DNA of 64,000 nt from assembly GCA_029204225.1 (NCBI GenBank), contig CM055103.1, positions 44,404,604-44,468,603 of the forward strand. The letters run 5' to 3'. The notes beneath the pieces are model-generated. The model was not told the origin of the DNA, ran no database searches, and saw only the letters and a list, made by a program, of their open reading frames with translations. Position numbers and translations under genes: made by a program. Below, piece by piece: positions 22,261-35,160 of this stretch (positions are counted from its first letter, which is position 1; every line of letters starts with the position of its first letter). The DNA is from Diphasiastrum complanatum. Lineage: Eukaryota; Streptophyta; Lycopodiopsida; Lycopodiales; Lycopodiaceae.

Positions 22261-23580
22261 TTATTTTCAATGATGTTTTCAAAATGCCCCTCTCCAAGGT
22301 TGGTTCCATGATTCTGTTTTTTACCTTTACCTATCCCTTTCATATAGACAATTATGTGCAGTATGAAGCAACTACTTTGCTCTTGATTTCATGACTACTA
22401 TTGATCATACTACTTGCATGGCCAGTGAAAGCAATGACAAATTAGTCCTTGCCTTGTTGATTTGATGGATATCATGATTTGATGAAAATTTATTTAAAAT
22501 GATCTTCACAAAGGTAATTACCTTATGCTTGTGGACAAGACCTTTGAAAATTTCCATAGTATTGTGGATAGAGACAGCATGAACCACCATAAAGATATGT
22601 GTGCATATAATACACAAGCTTTGAAAATGAGTTTGGTTTAGAAACATTTGATATTAAATTGATTGATGTGCACACCAAAACATGTAACCACAAAAATGTG
22701 ATTTCAGATGATCCATTTTTTAAAAAAAGGTACAATTTAGAGTTCTAACAACTTCATTCTGAATGTACACATTAATGTTAATAAAGAGAATAATAGCTAT
22801 TCCTCTTATAATTCAAATTTGAACTTGGGCACATGTTAGGCAAGACTTGGCTATGGATTTGGAGAAGGAACTTCTTTATATTTAGTCAAATGTAGAAGTT
22901 TTTTTCATTTAGTTTGACCATGCTATATGGTACATGAGTAATTTGCATAAGTTTTTTCCCATTATTACACATCAAGCATAGCTTAACACCTTGTTTATGT
23001 GGCTAAGCAAAGGAAGTGGTAAGAGCATAAATAATTTATCTTTACGTATGTCATTAAGTGATTGACGCTATTGTTGAATTTTGTAAAGACTTTTGTGCAC
23101 CACCTTTGACTCTTGGTGATGATGTTGCAATACACATGATTGAACTTTTAATAGAGAGCCTAGTTTTTTTAACTATGGTTGGTGGGAACTTTCTTGCAAG
23201 CACGCACAATTGGTCTTTTAACCTAAACACTCCTAGAACATTCATGTCAAGCCGAGAGTCAAGCACGAATAAAAAAATGAACATACCCTCCATTGTTCAG
23301 GAAAGCCAGCATCTCTTGAGAAGGGAACCAACATATTTCGTCGAAAACCGATTTCATGAAAAACTTACTGGAAGTTGACTTTCAAAAAACCGATAACTTT
23401 TTTTAAATGCAGGAAATTCTATGTTTGTCATTTTTACATGAAGGAAATTTGTGTATAGTAAAGTAACGAGATCCTTACAAAACTTGGATTACATGGGTTT
23501 ATTGAGTTAATAAAATAATTTATGAATGTAAATATTTAGTATTCTGTCGGCAAAAAATGAGATGCAACATTTGGAAGGCA
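22261..23580. other. No recognised gene
   Basis: AT-rich DNA. A 106-codon plus-strand frame at 23,058-23,378 is uninterrupted but shows no recognisable domain and overlaps an equally open antisense frame, so I do not call it a gene. Confidence 0.4.
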
Positions 23581-23583
23581 ACA

Positions 23584-23765
23584 AATTTCAAAAACCGATA
23601 ACTTAAAAAAATGTAGGATATCGGAATAAAATCCCAAAGAGTTTTCCAGAACACTCAATGCCTCTGGAAAGCAAAGAATTTCAAAAACCCATAGCTTAAA
23701 AAAAATGCAGGATATTGGAATTTGAAGGGGAACCCAATGGGGTTTCCAGAACAATGATACCCTCC
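23584..23765. repeat. About 93-bp tandem repeat, two units, with a related partial unit upstream
   Basis: Units start AATTTCAAAAACCSATARCTT at 23,584 and 23,677, each continuing with a GGATATYGGAAT block and ending near TTTCCAGAACA. A partial related unit occurs at about 23,380-23,420 (CAAAAAACCGATAACTT...ATGCAGGAAAT). It may be a small satellite remnant. Confidence 0.65.
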
Positions 23766-24870
23766 TTACAAACAACATAGCTAAAGTCCAACTTTCCCAT
23801 CAGATTAATATCATATGACTTACAACTTACAAGTGAGTGAGCATGACTTGTAAGTTGTAATAGTGTAAGCATATCATGACAGTCTGACACTGAAAATGCA
23901 AATCATTTCAATGCTGCTGAATGGTAATAATCCACACCTAAAAGCCAAAGCTATCTAATTTAAGTATATTATCTGCTTGGCTTCCTAAGCTTTCAAATCC
24001 ATTGAAAAAGGAGAAATTACAGCATTATTCAAGAAAATAATACAAAACGATTGAGACAGTAAAGTGCTGCCTGCAGCAACATACCAAAAAATAGTCACTT
24101 CGCCCGACGGTCTATTTTCCATTGCAGCTTCTCGAAACGAATCTCTCTGACTATACCTATTTATTCCACACCACCACTGCTGTGCACTTCCACACCATCA
24201 CTCCCAGAGCAGTGGTGGTGGCCCACAGATCCAAGGGTGAGCAGTGATAGCAATGTTTTGAAAAAAAGCACTGATATCATTGCCCATCTCCATTAGAGGG
24301 AAGGTCACTTGCACCACCTTTAATGGGCACTTGCACGAGCAGTGCCATGGCTGTGGTGGTGCAAAATAAGCTGCTCCTCCCTTTAGTATTGGCAATATTT
24401 GCAACTATTAAATCTATAGCGGTCAACAACTCATACACTACAGAAGAACATTTAGTAATTTTAGTACGTCCCTCATTGTACGTACACCGCCCAGCGGTAA
24501 ATGCTAGCACGCTGCACGGTGCCTGCTTGTAAGTTGCGAACTCGAGACTCGTGAGTCGTATCATCTATCATGTATGCTGCAACCTAGACTGTAGCCAGCG
24601 TCAAGCGGGAAGCCGCAAGCCCCGTTACAATATCTTTATACACCTGCAATGTTGAATTGAATAATCTGCAAGTACCCTGGCGGCGTGGTGCTCAACACAG
24701 CGGAGCCCAGTATCAATTATCAACACCTTACAAGTTCCACACCTTACATGTTCCCCAGTATCAATTATCAAGGGCTTTAAAACTCTAATCATCGTTGGAT
24801 GATGGATCACAATATACGTATTTATTTCTCAAAAGCTGCAATATACATCAAACTGCGTCAGTGACAGACT
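23766..24870. other. No recognised gene
   Basis: Only short, overlapping open frames on both strands; no family features. The composition changes to more GC around 24,180-24,720. Confidence 0.4.
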
Positions 24871-24879
24871 GACAGTGGA

Positions 24880-25440
24880 CACACCCGCAAAAAATCAGTC
24901 ACACACTCTCGGTCTGTCATACACAAAGTTCAAACTCATCTCTAGCGTGGTCTCAGTCTATGGCTCACATACTCCCTCTCTATAGACTATAACACAGAAA
25001 CATTCACTCAAGTCTCACACACTCTCATATACACACACACAGTCCCAGTCTCAGTTTATTTTTCACACAACACTCACTCTTTTACACACACACACTCTCA
25101 TGTCTGTGTCTCAAGTAAATCTCTCTCACACACTCTCTCTCATACACACTCACACTCGCAGACTGCAGTCTGAGTCTGTCTCTCTCGGACAACCTGTGTG
25201 TGTGTCTCTCTCTCTCTCAGTATCTTGAATCTCTGTGTCTTAAAAGTTAACTGTATCTCTTTTTCACCTCTTTTTCACACTGACACACTCTCTCTACACA
25301 CTCAACTTTCAAGTCTCACACTCACACTGCGCAGTCTTAGAGTCTCTCTCGGACAGTCTCAGTCTGTAAAGTGTCTCTCTCTCTCTCTCACAGACGCCCC
25401 AGCGGCCCCATACACATTCCCAGACATTCATAAGAGCTGA
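24880..25440. repeat. CA/CT-rich low-complexity block
   Basis: A dense, irregular mix of CACACA, CTCTCT and TCTCAGTCT words on the plus strand. The short open frame through 25,198-25,440 (Ser/Leu-rich) is a product of this composition and not a gene. Confidence 0.75.
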
Positions 25441-27440
25441 CACATACTGTCACTTTCTCCTGGATTCAAGTACGGGAAATGAGTAATGGCAGATGGGTAT
25501 TGTTGTTTTGAATAAACGGATAGATTTATTTAAAAAGTGATTCATTATTATTTTCACATGCAAGTCCTTGGTGGAAAGTTGGTAAGCTTGTAAGTGGTAG
25601 TTGATTTGTGTACTTTAATGTGCTTCATTAATATTCTCACATGCAAAGCTCAAATCCTGTACAATAAGTGGATACCTTGTAGCCACTTGGCAACTCTTGC
25701 CTCCCCTTGGGTCATTGTCATAACTCAAATTTCAAAGCTCCACTCAAATTATTTACACAACAAGGTCAACCAAAAACAGTTTTTTTTCCAGCTTCCAGTC
25801 AAGTTTTCTAAGCAATAGGAACCTCTAGAGTCTAGAGTCACTATAACATACATAGATGATAGTAGATGTTTGCTTTGATCAAACTTAGTCAGATTTTTAG
25901 CTTCAGCTTATGCTTTTGTATAAATAACTTGTCGTCCATTTTAGACGTTTATCTTTGCATGGAGTTTCCACATGAATTCATGCACATCACAAAATGGTTG
26001 AAAGACACAACCCTATGTGCCCGAAACTCCAGACTAGTAGAAAATATGCTTAAATTTTTACACTATTTTACATTTTGAAATCGAGAGCAACAATGGCTAG
26101 CATGCTATTTATGCATGGAAATATCAAAGCATATTTGTTGCATGCTAGTTGTTGCTAACAATTGTGTAGGCATATGTATCGGGAATAATGTTGGCGTCTC
26201 AACTAGCCAACTTGTGCTAATCCACATGACACCAGATACTTAACAAATTTTATGGAGATTTGCATGCGTGGAATATCCATGCATGTATATTTCATGTAAA
26301 ACAACATCTTTGATAAGCTTTGATGGATTTGTCAGGAGTTCTAGTCTACGACATTGAAATCACTGCTTGTGTGGATCAACCGCTTGGATAATTCACACAA
26401 AGTAAAATTTGAGAACTCCAACAATAGTTTGAGAGAGGGAAATTGGTCACGTGCCAAGTTGGTGGCAAGTGGATTTTCTACCTAATATTCAGTCTTTTTT
26501 TGTGGCATCAACAGGCCTGTGGAATATCCATGCAAATTTTTATTTATGTTTTAATCAAGATACAATTATTTCTTGATGTCTATAAAATTATTAACATAAA
26601 TAAAATACTCTTTGACATGTATTTTTGTAATTCCCTATTTTTAGCCAAAGATCATGGTTTCTTATAAGTCATTCTCCAAATTAACAAAAAATAAGTACCA
26701 GAAAACGGTTTTTACAATAGAACATGATAGTTTTTTTTATTACAAACTTCATAAAATCATCATAATAAAACTCAAACAATACTTGAAGACAACACATGAT
26801 TTTTGAGGCAAACCTCATAAAATTTTTCTACATGGATTGTTTATAAATGATCATTGAATTTAGCATAGATGTGAGCCTAAGTCTAAAACCGATGTAGTGA
26901 AATTGAGTTGACTAGTAAATTATGAATGGTAAGAGGTGAAAATCATATATTGCAAGCATGATGGATGCTAAATGTGATTCTAAAGTACTATAAGATGAAG
27001 CTATACTAAGATAATCCGAAAGCAACATTGACTGGAGCATCATGAACAATGATGCAATCATAATAACACACATACAATTTTGGCCATTGAAAAGCTTCCT
27101 TCTATTGAAAAGATATATTAGATAACATTCTGACCACCAAATGAGAATCAATAAAGTTATGAGTTGATACTGATTAAAAAAAGATACTTAACTTCATTTC
27201 TTAGTATCTTATCTCTTAGACAGGAGCTATTATTGTGAAAAATTGCCAACATTGGCAAATCTAGCCATGTAGAATATTGTACATTTTGACTATATTTTTG
27301 TTTCTACAATTGTATGGCCAAAGTGCCACATGGCAATCTACTCCTAATGTAGGTTAGCTCGAGTCAAGAGGAGTGGTTGTGTCCATTTGGTAGAGATTCC
27401 TACTTTATAGGATCTAGACCTTGATTTGTGATGAGATTTT
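25441..27440. other. No recognised gene
   Basis: AT-rich DNA with short open frames lacking family features. The portion next to 27,440 is where the 5' LTR of the following copia element would be expected, but no sequence matching its 3' LTR start (TGTTAGAAC) is visible, so that LTR seems to be lost. Confidence 0.4.
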
Positions 27441-27448
27441 GACCAACC

Positions 27449-30400
27449 ATGCACCTACTAAGCATGACTCTAGGAAATAGACTAGGGTTTCATTTGTTAG
27501 AAATCAATGATAAACTGCACACATTACGGATGGATGATGGTGCAACTGTTGCTGGTCACCTACTGAAGATCAAAGAGATTCGTGACCAATTAGTAGCAGT
27601 TGGAGAGCGAGTACAGGATCGTGAGATCGTGCAGTTGACATTGAATAGTTTGAGGGAGTCACATCAGATGTTTGTGACAAGTATAGCCACATGGGAAAAT
27701 ATTCCAACCTATGAAGAGTTAGGTGGATTGCTTTTGCAGGAAGAACAACGTCAAGAGAACTTGACTCATCGCAACAGGGGATTTGATCAAGCTCTTGCAG
27801 TCAGCGGACATGGTGATAGATCTGGTCGTGGAAGACACCAATCAAGAGGTGGAAACTCAAATTGTGGATCATTTAAACAATTTCAAGAACAGTCCAATGA
27901 TGGCCCAAATCGAGGCAATTGCAATCAAGGCCGAGGCCAAGGACGCGGCTATTCCAGGCAAAATAAACTTGGAAATTGTAGGTATTGCAACAAACTTGGC
28001 CACTGGGAGCGTGAATGCTTCAAGAAACAGAAGGAGATAGAACAAAGAAAAGACAAAGGGCAAGTGGGAAATTATGCTGATCAACATCAATTTGATGATT
28101 CTTATTATGAAAACATTTATGCTAATCAACATCAATACGATGATGATCAATATGAAGATGATACAGGTGAGAGCTCAAAATTGTTCATTACAGCATTAAT
28201 GACAAGTGATGAAACCAAGGATACCTAGTACATTGATAGTGGTGCATCCAAACACATGACTTCAAGGAAAGAATGGTTTTCAGAACTCAAGGAAACTCAC
28301 AATGGTGATGAAGTTAGACAAGCTGATGGCAAATTGCTATATGTTAAAGGAGTTGGAGTGGTACTAGTGAAGTTAGCCAGCGGGAAGAAATGTGCAATAT
28401 GTACCTGGATTAGCTAACAATGTACTATCTATTGGGACGATGGCTGATTAACAACTCAAGGTTGAGTTTGACAGTGACAAATGTCTTGTCAAAGACATCA
28501 AGAATCACTACAAAGTGATTGCTATAGGAGCTAGAGTCAACGGGAATCGACTCTACAAATTGAATGCGAGATCTTTTGCTCAAGCTATGGTAAGCACGGT
28601 TGATAGTCGAAGTGATCTTTGGCATCAACGATTCAGTCATATTACTGCTCAAATTTTACAGATTCTCAAAAGAGGTAATCTAGTTATAGGATTACCTGAT
28701 ATTTCTTTTGAAGGAAAAATTTGTGAAGGTTGCATTTTGGGAAAACAACGTAGAGAGATGTTTCCCAAAAGTGGAGCAAGGAGAGCCAGTGGCATCCTAG
28801 ATCTTGTCCACAGTGATCTATGTGGACCTATGCAGACTAGATCTCTTAGTGGCTACTATTACTTTATCACCTTCATTGATGATTATAGCAGATGCATTTG
28901 GATTTATTTCAAAAGCAAGAAATCAGATGCTTTTGCTAAGTTCAGGGAATTTAAGGCATTAGTTGAAAAGCAAACAAGATGTTGCATCAAAACTTTGAGA
29001 TCTGATGGAGGTGGTGAGTATTTTTCGACAGAATTTATTGATTTCTGCAAAGATCAAGGGATCAAGAGGCAGACTACAACACCTTATTCACCACAACAAA
29101 ATGGAGTTGCAGAACGAAAGAACAGATCTATTGTTGAGATGGCCAGGGCGATGCTCAAAAGCAAGGGTCTGCCAAACACCTTTTGGGCAGAAGCTTGTAG
29201 CACAACTACGCACATCCTGAATCAGTGTCCTACAAAATCCGTGGAAGGTAAGACACCTCATGAAGCTGTTACTAGAAAGAAACCTAATATTTCTCATTTG
29301 AGAGTATTTGGTCGTGATGCTTATGCTCATATTCCTGATGAGAAATGAAGGAAATTGGATGCAAAAGCTATCAAGTGTATTTTCCTTGGATATGATGAGA
29401 AGGCCAAGGCATACAGGGTGTATGACACAAATGCACAGAAGCCAGTAATTTCTAGGGATGCTACATTTGACGAGATGGGCTGAGGTGAACAATCTGAAGT
29501 AATCACTGAACCTTTTGATGAGGGAGCGAAAGTACAGGTCAAGAAGGAAGTGGATTTTGATATAGAAAATCCATTGGACAAAGGCAAGCCTGATGCTAAA
29601 ATTCCCAAGAGAGTACGTAAATGGTACTTATCAGTCACAGATGGTGCAAAGAAGGGAGATACTCCCGAGTCTACTGAGCAGGGAGAGCTTAGAAGATCAA
29701 GTAGAAATCAAAAACCTCCTGCAAGATTAGAGATGAATCTAGCCCTAATGGGTTCTGTGCTCAAGGCTCAAGAACCAAAAACTTTTGAAAAGCAAAGGAG
29801 CACGAGGAGTGGCGTGAAGCTATGGAAACAGAAATGGAAGCTATATCACAAAATAGGACTTGGAACTTGGTTGAGCTACCTGATGGTAAGACGCCTATCA
29901 CTTGCAAATGGATATACAAGATCAAATATGGAGCTAATGGGCAACTCAACAAATACAAAAAGAGGATTTGAGCAACTGGAAGGTATTGATTTTGAGGAAA
30001 CCTTTGCACCTGTAGCTAAGATGATAACTATACGTTATGTCATTGCTATTTATGCTTTCTATGGTTGGAAGATCCAGCAAATGGATGTTAAATCTGCTTT
30101 TCTTAATGGAGTACTAGATGAAGAGGTGTACTTAGTACAACCTCAAGGATTTATTGAACCAGGGAGAGAGCACCTTGTTTGTAAGCTCAACAAAGCTATT
30201 TATGGATTGAAGCAAGCACCACGGGCGTGGTATTCTTGAATTGGTGAACACTTTAAGCGAAAGGGAATGGTAAAGAGTGATGTTGGTCCTAATCTTTACA
30301 TTCTAAGGCAAGATTCAGATATAGCGTTCATTGTGCTGCCAAAAATCCAGTTTTACATGCTCGAACCAAGCACATCGAAATACATTATCATTTTGTTTGA

Positions 30401-30552
30401 GAGAAAATTCTTGATGGAGCCATTGATCTTGTTTTCTATAAATCTGAAGATCAAGTGGCAGATATTTTTACTAAGTCATTAGGTAGATGTAAATTTGAAA
30501 AGTTTCGTACTCTACTAGGAATAGAAGAATGTAATTTTATCATTGAGGGGAG
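27449..30552 (+). mobile_element. Ty1/copia element, nearly full but internally deleted and interrupted
   Basis: Gag (27,449-28,228) has the UBN2-like region, an Arg/Gly/Asn-rich linker and a zinc knuckle 'CRYCNKLGHWEREC'. One stop (TAG for an expected Trp codon) precedes the protease 'YIDSGASKHMTSRKEWF'. After a frameshift near 28,400 come pre-integrase 'LWHQRFSHI' and 'CEGCILGKQRR', the integrase core 'LVHSDLCGPMQTRSLSGYYY' with 'TLRSDGGGEYFS' and 'TTPYSPQQNGVAERKNRS', and the RT start '[20 protein letters not shown]' with '[15 protein letters not shown]'. At about 30,320 the sequence jumps from early RT to the RNase H end ('HARTKHIEIHYHF', 'DQVADIFTKSLG'), losing the YVDD motif. The polypurine tract ATTGAGGGGAG precedes TGTTAGAAC, the apparent 3' LTR start at 30,553. 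The element is inactive. Confidence 0.92.
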
Positions 30553-32620
30553 TGTTAGAACTATGATTACAAGTCCATTTGTTGGATTAGAAATCAAATT
30601 TGAGTGAAACATTGCAAGTGTGAAACCTTTGTGAGTTTCAAGTTCAATCAAATCTATTTCTTGTGTGTAGAATTCACTAGTAAGATGGAATCTATTGGAG
30701 CATACCTTCTAGAAGCTAGTGAGAGATTGAATTCTACTAATTATACAATCTGGAAGGTTAGGATGGAGTCACTCATGGTGCTTCAAGATTGATTGAAGGT
30801 GAAGATGAACCAGAAGGTACACAAGAATTAGTGAGGTACAAAAAGGGATCTAGGCTAGCACTTTGCTGTGTGAAAATGAATGTAAGCAATGATCTTTTGA
30901 GGGAAGTATCATCATGTAAAAGTGCTAAAGAGGCTTTATAGTCTTTAAAATCAATCTATGAATCTAGTAACACTTCAAGAGTACACTCATGCTTAGATAT
31001 CAAATTTTGCAAAGCATGAAGAGAAGTGAAGAGAGTGCACAAGACTATATCCTAAGAATCAAATCTCTAAATAGGGAGTTGGCTTCCATTGGAGAGAAGA
31101 TTCAAGATGGAGAGCATGTACAAATTGTCCTTAATGGTCTAGGGAGTGGCTTTCTAAATTTGGTCCAAAGCTTTGCAATCCAAGACACTTTGCCCACTAT
31201 AGAAAAGTTTCATAGTGTATTAGTGGCTGAAGAATGTAGGATGATGCACACCAATGCAAGAATGAACTCAATGTCTCTGCAAGATGGCGATGAGAAAGCA
31301 GAGTCAAAAATCCAGCAAGAGTGGTGTATCTTAGAAATCAGCTTTCTTTGTTGAAGAATACTTCAGATTATATCATCATTATTTTGCTTTATGTTGATGA
31401 ATTTATTATTACGAAAAGTAATGAGCAGCAGATTGATGTCGTAATACTTGATCTTGGTATGGTTTTTGAAACCTCAGATTTAGGCCTATTGCACTTTTAT
31501 CTTGGTCTTGAATTTGTACAAGAAGGGGCTGGAATTTTCATCTCTCAAAAATGCTACAATCAAATTTTTAATACCATCCTTATGCATAGCAGCAATGATG
31601 ATTTTAAATCCTGACAACTACATCATGAGGCTCTACATAAACCCCAGTTTGGATCAACTGCAAAGTGTGTTCATGGCCGAGGAGAGTAGATCCAGCCTAT
31701 CAAAATTCTCCACCAATGAGGGCGATGATAATGTCTTTTTTTTCAAATGCAAATGCAAATCCAAGTGAAAGGGAAGTTCTTTTAAGAACTACCATCAAAG
31801 GGATGAAATCATCCACCATCACCATCCTCATTATTTTCATTGCCTATGGAAAGAAACCCAATGTGAAAGACTTAAAAGTATCTGAATGTGTATGGTTTCT
31901 CCATGTTTCCTTATGTATAAGGACCAAGGAAGCTCCCTCTTCCATTAAGAAGATCATGGTTGGATATGAATAAGCTAGTGAAGGTTATAAAGTCCACATT
32001 CCTTCCACTCAACAATTTATCATTCTTAGAGATGTTGTATTTGATAAATCTAGAATGCATAAGATTGATGATGATGCAACTGAGCCTATTATCAAGAACA
32101 TAGTAGGTATCAAACCTGAGAGCACTAGAAACTTCAATAAGGTCAACTTGAGCAAGAATGAAACCATCAATGCCCACATACGATGAAAGAGAAAAAAAAA
32201 ATGATGATGATATCATTTCTCTTATCCTTATCACTACTATTTTTGATAATGGTCCTTCAAGTGTGAATAAAGCTCTAGCAAGGCTCTAGCAAGAAAAGAA
32301 TGGTCAGATACAGTAAAGCTTATCAAGATGGTAGTGTAAACAAGTATAAATCAAAATTAATTGCCAATGGATATGCTCAGTCCAAGGCAATTAACTATGA
32401 TAAAACATTTACACTCATGACAAATATGGTCACCATAAAGATAGTTACTACTCTTGCTTCACATTTAAAGTGGCCATTGTTCCAAATGGAGGTTCCAAAT
32501 GCATTTTTTAATGAATATTTACAAAGAGACATCATCATAGAACATCTCGAGTGTTGGAAAAAAGAAAAGAAAATGAAACAGTCAATTTTTCTCAGTGCAA
32601 TGTATTGTGCCTTTCAGATT
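30553..32620 (+). mobile_element. LTR remnant and scrambled second Ty1/copia element
   Basis: After about 130 bases of LTR/leader, a second copia gag begins at ATG 30,684 ('MESIGAYLLEASERLNSTNY', then 'EESAQDYILRIKSLNRELAS', up to 31,315). It jumps directly to an RT palm piece (31,321-31,600, 'IIIILLYVDEFIITKS', with YVDE for the usual YVDD), then back to a gag-like piece (31,625-31,760, 'LQSVFMAEESRSS'), then an integrase end (31,850-32,050), then the RT start (32,300-32,560, 'KSKLIANGYAQ', 'PLFQMEVPNAFFNEYL'). The order is not that of any intact element, and stops are frequent. Confidence 0.8.
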
Positions 32621-33433
32621 TAAGCTTAGAATCATTTTTGAGCTCTACTTGGTCCGAACTTTGAAATTGTAAGGATCTATATGATTGATTTCAAAGAGAC
32701 ACACAAATTCATAATGCAGAAAAGTATGAATCAATAGAAGCATTTAGCAGAATTAGAAGCATTCAGTAGAATTAGAAGAATTTAGCATTCATGTTCAGAC
32801 ATTTGTGATCTATCTATGAATCATCACTCTGCAAAAATAGATGCAACAAAAATTGCACAATGACACTAGATGATTTCTCCTGGCATAACTTTATTGGAAC
32901 ACAAGAGAGTGTAATGACATTCAATCTATTGACGTATATGCATTTTGCATCTATGTGTCTTATTTACATCTATATAATCTAATTACAAGACATAATTAAA
33001 AAAAATGGATCAACTCCTACTGCCAATCGTGAGCCTTATTGTGCTTGCACTTCAATGTTTTCCAAGCCGCCTAAAGAATGTTTGTTAGAGACACGACGTC
33101 TTACGCTCATAGGTCATGTTCTGTTTTGTAATGCCTCGTAATCGTCTTCCTTACGAGCTTTGGTCGTAAGGCCTCATAACAACTTTCCTTACGAGCACTG
33201 ATTGTAATGTCCCCTAATAGGTCTCCTTACAGTTTCCTTGTGGACATTGATTGTAATGCCTTGTAGAAGGTTTTCTTACAGGCTTCTTACGAGTTCCTCT
33301 TACAAATCATTTATGAGTTTGTTGTGGACTCTTTACAAGTTTTCTATGAGCTATTTATGGCCAATGATCGTAATTGGCAGGGATCGTAGTTGTAGTCATT
33401 GTTGGATTAGTTGCACATTGGTATTACACTATT
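32621..33433. other. No recognised gene; irregular TTACGAG-type repeats
   Basis: At 33,090-33,370 words such as GTAATGCC, CTTACGAG and TTACAG recur irregularly, as in a decayed minisatellite. No coding features. Confidence 0.45.
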
Positions 33434-33579
33434 GAGACAGTCAACAATTTTGTCAATTTGAGCTGGAGTCGAGATAGTCAACAATTTTGTCAATTCGAGC
33501 TAGAGTCAAAATAGTGGACAATTTGTGGATTCTAGCTGGCATTGAGATAGTGGACAATTTGTCAATTGGAGCTTGAAAC
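33434..33579. repeat. Four tandem units of 36-37 bp
   Basis: Units start at 33,434, 33,471, 33,508 and 33,544. Consensus beginning GAGATAGTSRACAATTTTGT and ending AGCTGGAGTC. Units 1-2 and units 3-4 share private changes, which suggests stepwise duplication. Confidence 0.85.
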
Positions 33580-33759
33580 GAGTTCAATAGTCAACGGTTG
33601 TTCAGTAGTTTGATTGTCGAGACTCCCTCGACAATTTGACTTGATAGTTTGACTGTGGTATAAATACATGTTTGCAATTCCCATGTTTTTATGCGGACTA
33701 TGTGATAATGCGAGTAAATTTGTTGCAACATGAATGGAACTAGATTACCTTTATGGATT

Positions 33760-33921
<162 letters not shown>

Positions 33922-34167
33922 TCAGAGAGGATAAATTCAAAACCCCCCCCCCAAAAAAAAAAAATTTGGATCCATGAATGCCTTGATTAACAAATTCAAG
34001 ATTGCACAAAATTCTTGATAGAGGAGATTTTAGGCTGTAAAGCCATGGACAACAGTGCCCCAATGCAGACTCAATGACTACCAATAGCCATACATGGTTG
34101 TGGAGCAATGAAGGAGATCAAGGAGACTATTTGAATCTGCCATAGCTTCAAGCTTGGGTGAAGGAGA

Positions 34168-34168
<1 letters not shown>

Positions 34169-34222
<54 letters not shown>
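34169..34222. repeat. (TA)n microsatellite
   Basis: A pure TA run of about 54 bases. It ends exactly at the CTAG of the Helitron-like terminus, consistent with Helitron preference for inserting at AT. Confidence 0.95.
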
Positions 34223-34223
<1 letters not shown>

Positions 34224-34690
34224 TAGTAACGTGTGCCCGTCTTTGACGGGCAATGGCGGCCGATCTAGGTGACGGCCAATGATTTGGATGGCAACTGATG
34301 GTTTAGGAGGAAAGTCAATGGGCGTTGACGGGTGGCCGATGTATGTGTGTGTATGTATGTGTGTGCATGTGTTTATATATGTGTGTGTATTCATGAGTGC
34401 ATATATTTGTGCATGCGTGGAGGTAGTCTAGCATAGTGTGCTCGCCGATGGCGGGCGGTTGGTGATGTGTGTGTGTGTATGGATTTGTGTCTAGGAGTGT
34501 GTGTGTGTATTTGTGTGTGTGGATTTGTGTATATGATGTGTCCGATCATGTGTGTGATTTAAGTGGCCGATGGTGTGTGTGTGTGTGTGTGTTGTGTAAT
34601 TTGTGTGTGTATGAGTGTGCATGTGCATGCATTGATTTCTCAAAAACTCGATATCTTTACAATTCCCTAGACTGCTTTTAGGATTCCTGG
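34223..34690 (-). mobile_element. Helitron 3' terminus and attached GT-rich DNA
   Basis: Read on the minus strand, a perfect 7-bp hairpin (GCCCGTC AAA GACGGGC, at 34,235-34,251) is followed by ACACGTTA and CTAG, and the next host base is T within a TA run. A GC-rich stem-loop about 8-12 bases before CTRR, inserted between A and T, is the known 3' end of plant Helitrons. The rest up to about 34,690 is GT-rich non-coding DNA. No Rep/helicase coding sequence is present, so this would be a non-autonomous copy. The 5' end (TC...) was not located, so the far boundary is approximate. Confidence 0.6.
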
Positions 34691-35160
34691 CTTGAACGCA
34701 CGTTTTTCTGTGCATACTGAACCGCAACAACACTTTGATTATCACATAATACATTTGACGGAGTGTAATGATTCAAACTAATGTCTGACAATAAATTTTT
34801 CAACCAAACTGCTTCTTTGATATCTTGTGAAGCATTGATGTCAAAGAGAGAGCAAAAAAGGTTTGCTTACGACTGTTTCAAGAGATAGGATCACCATTGA
34901 GGAAGAATGTAAATCTAGATGTGGATTTATGAGTATCTACATCTCCTCCCCAGCTTGCATATGTATATCCATTAAGTTGGTGGAATTTGTCGTTGTCGAT
35001 GCCTCCATAGTAGATGCACAGGTCGGTTGTAGCTCGGATATATTTCATGAATCGAATTAGAGCTTTCCAATGGATAATTCCTAGATTAGCCATGAAATGG
35101 CTTAGTGAGCTAACTATAAAAGAAATATTAGGTCTTGTGCAGACCATTGCATACATGAGA

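Larger units (their letters stand above)
33935..35160 (-). mobile_element. Ty1/copia 3' half, interrupted by another insertion
   Basis: The minus-strand copia RT/RNase H piece at 34,716-35,160 reads 'MYAMVCTRPNISFIVSSLSH', 'HWKALIRFMKYIRATTDLCI' and 'GYTYASWGGDVDTHKSTS'. Its expected end lies at 33,935-34,030, where the sequence (C-run, then GGATCCATGAATGCCTTGAT...TTGCACAAAATTCTTG) matches the polypurine-tract side of the copia copies at 21,174 and 37,396. About 690 bases of unrelated GT-rich DNA, starting with a Helitron-type end, separate the two parts. The LTR beyond the C-run is not recognisable because the microsatellite occupies that place. Confidence 0.75.

Noticed and set aside
23058-23378. 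106-codon plus-strand frame
   Set aside because: It overlaps an equally open antisense frame and has no domain or splice context.
25198-25440. Ser/Leu-rich open frame
   Set aside because: It lies wholly in the CA/CT low-complexity block.
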